From: JBBDSU01 sp040904825
Lineage (GTDB): Bacteria; Actinomycetota; Nitriliruptoria; Nitriliruptorales; Nitriliruptoraceae
DNA length: 8,382 nucleotides
Assembly (NCBI GenBank): GCA_040904825.1
Contig: JBBDSU010000031.1
Span: forward strand, 1-8,382
Reading direction: 5' to 3'
Part shown: in pieces, positions 6,283 through 8,382 of the stretch
Numbering within the stretch: position 1 is the stretch's first letter
How the letters are laid out: each line of letters starts with the position of its first letter
Made by a program: the position numbers and the translations under genes
Notes under the pieces: model-generated
Seen by the model: only the letters and a program-made list of their open reading frames with translations
Database searches by the model: none
What the model was told of the DNA's origin: nothing

Positions 6283-7175
6283 ACGCGCTCGACCTCCCGG
6301 GTCCCGAACAGGCCGAACGGCCGCACCATCAGCACCATCACCATGATGACGTAGGGCACGACCACATCGAAATTGGCACCGAGCCAGGGTGCATAGCTCG
6401 GCTGGTAGGCGCGGGTCATCGACTCGGCAACTCCGATGATCAGCCCCGCATAGACCGATCCCTTGATCGAATCCAGGCCACCGAGGATGATGACCGGCAG
6501 CGCTTTGAGGGCAACCAGCGCCATGAACGGATCGACCCCACCAGCGCCGGTGCCAATCAGCATGCCGGCCAGAGCGGCCAGCGCGCCGGAGATGGCCCAC
6601 GATGCTCCGAACATGCGGCCGACGTTGATGCCTTGGGCCAGCGCCACCTCTTGATCGAGTGCCGTCGCCCGCATCGCCAAGCCAATCCGGGATCGCTTCA
6701 GGAAGGCGCCGACGACGGCGATCGCTGCCAGCGACACGAAGATCTTGGCGAGGTCGGACCGGAACACGGTGACCCCGGCCAGCGTCACACGCTCGAGCCC
6801 CCACGGGTCGCCAACGGTGATCAGGTTCGTGCCGATGAGCCGGAATGCAGCAATGAACAGCACGATGAAGAGGCCCACGGTGACCATCGCAGCAGTGAAC
6901 GGCGGCTCACCGACCATCGGGCGCAGCGCGATCCGTTCGATGAGCGCGGCGATGACCGCCATGGTCAGCATGGCGGCGAGCACCGCAACCGGGAACGGCA
7001 GCCCGGCACCGTGCACAAAGCGGGACACGAAGTAGGCGCCGAGAATCATCAACCCGGGCTGGGCGAAGTTCACGACATCCGTGGCGCGGTAGATGATCAC
7101 AAACCCGACGGCCAGCAGCGCATAGGTGCTGCCGATACCGAGGCCGCGAACCAGCGCAGGCGCCAGGACCTCCAC
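6279..7175 (-). CDS. livH: Branched-chain amino acid-type ABC transporter permease LivH
   Basis: A 298-residue inner-membrane permease, the usual length for LivH. Sequence marks are GLGIGSTYALLAVGFVIIY near the N-terminus, ATDVVNFAQPGLMILGAYF, the EAA-like coupling loop MRATALDQEVALAQGINVGR with GASWAISGALAALAGML after it, and a C-terminal segment ending FGLFGTREVERV. About eight hydrophobic segments are visible. GTG 7175 is chosen because AAGGAG lies 7 nt upstream and it follows the acyl-CoA ligase stop by a single base. A longer frame to 7298 would overlap the ligase and adds an Arg-rich, non-family N-terminus. It shares an ATGA overlap with livM, so ligase, livH and livM look co-translated. 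Confidence 0.94.
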   Translation of the reverse strand: MEVLAPALVRGLGIGSTYALLAVGFVIIYRATDVVNFAQPGLMILGAYFVSRFVHGAGLPFPVAVLAAMLTMAVIAALIERIALRPMVGEPPFTAAMVTVGLFIVLFIAAFRLIGTNLITVGDPWGLERVTLAGVTVFRSDLAKIFVSLAAIAVVGAFLKRSRIGLAMRATALDQEVALAQGINVGRMFGASWAISGALAALAGMLIGTGAGGVDPFMALVALKALPVIILGGLDSIKGSVYAGLIIGVAESMTRAYQPSYAPWLGANFDVVVPYVIMVMVLMVRPFGLFGTREVERV

Positions 7176-7176
7176 G

Positions 7177-8382
7177 TCAGCGCTCCTTCGGCGACGCGTC
7201 GCCTGACTCGTCCGCAGCCGACTCGGCGGCCAGTTCTCCCGAATGCACGTCAACAAGATCGCCACCCGGCAAGCGCGTGGCGTTGCTGTACATGTCATCG
7301 ACCAGTGGAGAGAACATGTCGTTGAGCGAGGCGCGCTTGACCTTTTGGGTGGCGGTCAACTCGCCGTCTTCGTGGTCGAGTTCCTTGACGATCATCCGGA
7401 ACTTGCGGATGTTCTCGACGCGCGCGAAACGGTCGTTGGTGTCCTTGACGACCTGCTGGATCAGCTTGAGCACTTCGCGCTTCTCAGACAGGTCGCGATA
7501 GGTGGTGTAGGGGATGCGCCGACGCTGGGCCCAGTTGCCAACCGTGTCCAGCTCGATGCCGATCAGCGCGGTCAGGTACGGGCGCTGATCTCCGATGACC
7601 ACCGCCTCCTTGACGAACGGGGAGGTCTTGAGCGCGTTCTCGATCTCGGATGGTGAGATGTTCTTGCCGCCCGAGGTGATGATGATGTCCTTGAGGCGGT
7701 CGACGATCTTCAGGTGAGTGCCATCCACCCATTCGCCGACGTCGCCGGTGTGCAGCCATCCGTCGGCGTCGAGGGTCTCGGCGGTGGCTTCAGGCTTGTT
7801 CCAGTAGCCGATGAACACGGCCGGATGGCGTGTGAGAATCTCACCGGTCTCTTCGTCGAGGCGGAGTTCGGTGCCGGGCTGTGGTTCGCCGACAGTGCCG
7901 AGCTTGATGCGACCGGGCCGGTTGACCGTCGCCACCGCCGAGTTCTCGGTCATCCCGTAGATCTCGTAGATGGTCACCCCGATGCCTGAGAAAAATTTGA
8001 GCACCTCTGGCGAGATCGGCGCTGCCCCCGATCCGGATGCCCTGACTTTGCGCAGCCCGATGCGGTCGCGCAACGGACGGAACATGAGCGGATACCCGAT
8101 GGCATACAGCAGCCTGGTGCGCCAAGAGTGACGTCCGTCACGCCGCGCCAGCTCGTTGCCGATGGCTTCGGCGAGCTTCATCGTCGCCGCATACGTCAGC
8201 TTCTTCAGCGGCGAGGCGGCACTCATCTTGATCAGGATGCCGGCGTAGATCTTTTCCCAGATCCTCGGCACCGCGAAGAACAAGGTCGGCTGGACCTCGC
8301 GAAGGTTGGCCTGGACGGTGTCGATCGATTCGGCAAAGTGGATGGTCACGCCAGCTTCGGCGTTGGTCCAGGTCGTGGCGGC
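7177..8382 (-). CDS. Long-chain acyl-CoA synthetase (AMP-forming), N-terminal part beyond right edge
   Basis: C-terminal 401 residues of an ANL-superfamily ligase that makes acyl-CoA from a carboxylate, ATP and CoA through an acyl-adenylate. Family length is about 600, so roughly a third is missing, including the P-loop-like YTSGTTGxPKG motif. Counting from the first visible codon: FAESIDTV at 16-23 and VPRIWEKI at 38-45, both typical of the FadD15-like long-chain group; the adenine-binding YGMTE at 142-146; HTGD ending at 214; DRLKD at 228-232, with IIITSGGKNISPSEIE beginning the C-terminal lid; and TATQKVKR with the likely catalytic Lys at 347. The last about 45 residues form a variable acidic tail. 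The frame is open to the window edge; a GTG at 8349 is internal, not the start. The stop is 1 nt before livH. The acyl chain accepted cannot be told from sequence. Confidence 0.93.
   Translation of the reverse strand, partial: AATTWTNAEAGVTIHFAESIDTVQANLREVQPTLFFAVPRIWEKIYAGILIKMSAASPLKKLTYAATMKLAEAIGNELARRDGRHSWRTRLLYAIGYPLMFRPLRDRIGLRKVRASGSGAAPISPEVLKFFSGIGVTIYEIYGMTENSAVATVNRPGRIKLGTVGEPQPGTELRLDEETGEILTRHPAVFIGYWNKPEATAETLDADGWLHTGDVGEWVDGTHLKIVDRLKDIIITSGGKNISPSEIENALKTSPFVKEAVVIGDQRPYLTALIGIELDTVGNWAQRRRIPYTTYRDLSEKREVLKLIQQVVKDTNDRFARVENIRKFRMIVKELDHEDGELTATQKVKRASLNDMFSPLVDDMYSNATRLPGGDLVDVHSGELAAESAADESGDASPKER
7183..7188 (-). promoter_or_regulatory. Ribosome binding site of livH
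   Basis: AAGGAG on the minus strand inside the last codons of the acyl-CoA ligase, 7 nt before GTG 7175. It supports the GTG start over any upstream alternative. Confidence 0.8.

Noticed and set aside
4996..6804. 602-codon version of livM
   Set aside because: Its first 174 codons lie inside livH in another frame. The true start is ATG 6282, with an ATGA overlap and GGAGG upstream.
6279..7298. 339-codon version of livH
   Set aside because: The extra 41 residues are Arg-rich, overlap the acyl-CoA ligase, and ignore the good AAGGAG-GTG start at 7175.
6150..7325. Plus-strand open frame of 391 codons
   Set aside because: Antisense to livH and the start of livM. Its His/Arg/Asp/Gln-rich product is typical of reverse-strand reading of membrane protein genes.

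Overview
The window is high-GC DNA in which every convincing gene reads on the minus strand. GTG starts are common, the third codon position is rich in G and C, and upstream starts are matched by Shine-Dalgarno sequences such as GGAGG and AAGGAG. The style of the proteins (a long acidic linker on a solute-binding lipoprotein, a zinc-ribbon/DUF4870 protein with a Gly-rich linker, a UvrD/PcrA helicase of actinobacterial type) suggests an actinobacterium, possibly of the Acidimicrobiia/Ilumatobacter kind. That placement is from memory of similar proteins, not from a search. A run of exactly 100 N (3189-3288) marks an assembly gap, so the order across it is a scaffold join.

Right block (about 3.4-8.4 kb), in order of transcription from high to low coordinates: a long-chain acyl-CoA synthetase (AMP-forming) that runs off the right edge; livH (GTG start 1 nt after the ligase stop); livM (ATGA overlap with livH); a 204-nt spacer holding a possible stem-loop; and a LivK-type substrate-binding lipoprotein. 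A GC-rich hairpin follows the last gene. This is a LIV/HAAT-family ABC importer joined to an acyl-CoA ligase. The simplest reading is uptake of a carboxylic acid (fatty, aromatic or similar) followed by CoA activation in the cytoplasm, rather than amino-acid uptake. The two ATPase genes (livG, livF) are not in the window.

Left block (1-3.1 kb): a zinc-ribbon + DUF4870 membrane protein, then a 336-nt spacer with a 9-bp minisatellite, then a UvrD/PcrA superfamily 1 helicase that runs off the left edge. The helicase carries an Ala/Gly-rich insert of at least 115 residues before the motif V region. All four tandem or low-complexity tracts in this block (18-bp, 9-bp and 15-bp repeats, plus an alternating purine/pyrimidine tract beside the gap) lie within about 3.3 kb.

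No tRNA, rRNA, CRISPR array, transposase or phage gene is visible. I see no clear new defence or mobile system. The most unusual items are the low-complexity insert in the helicase and the ligase-importer coupling.
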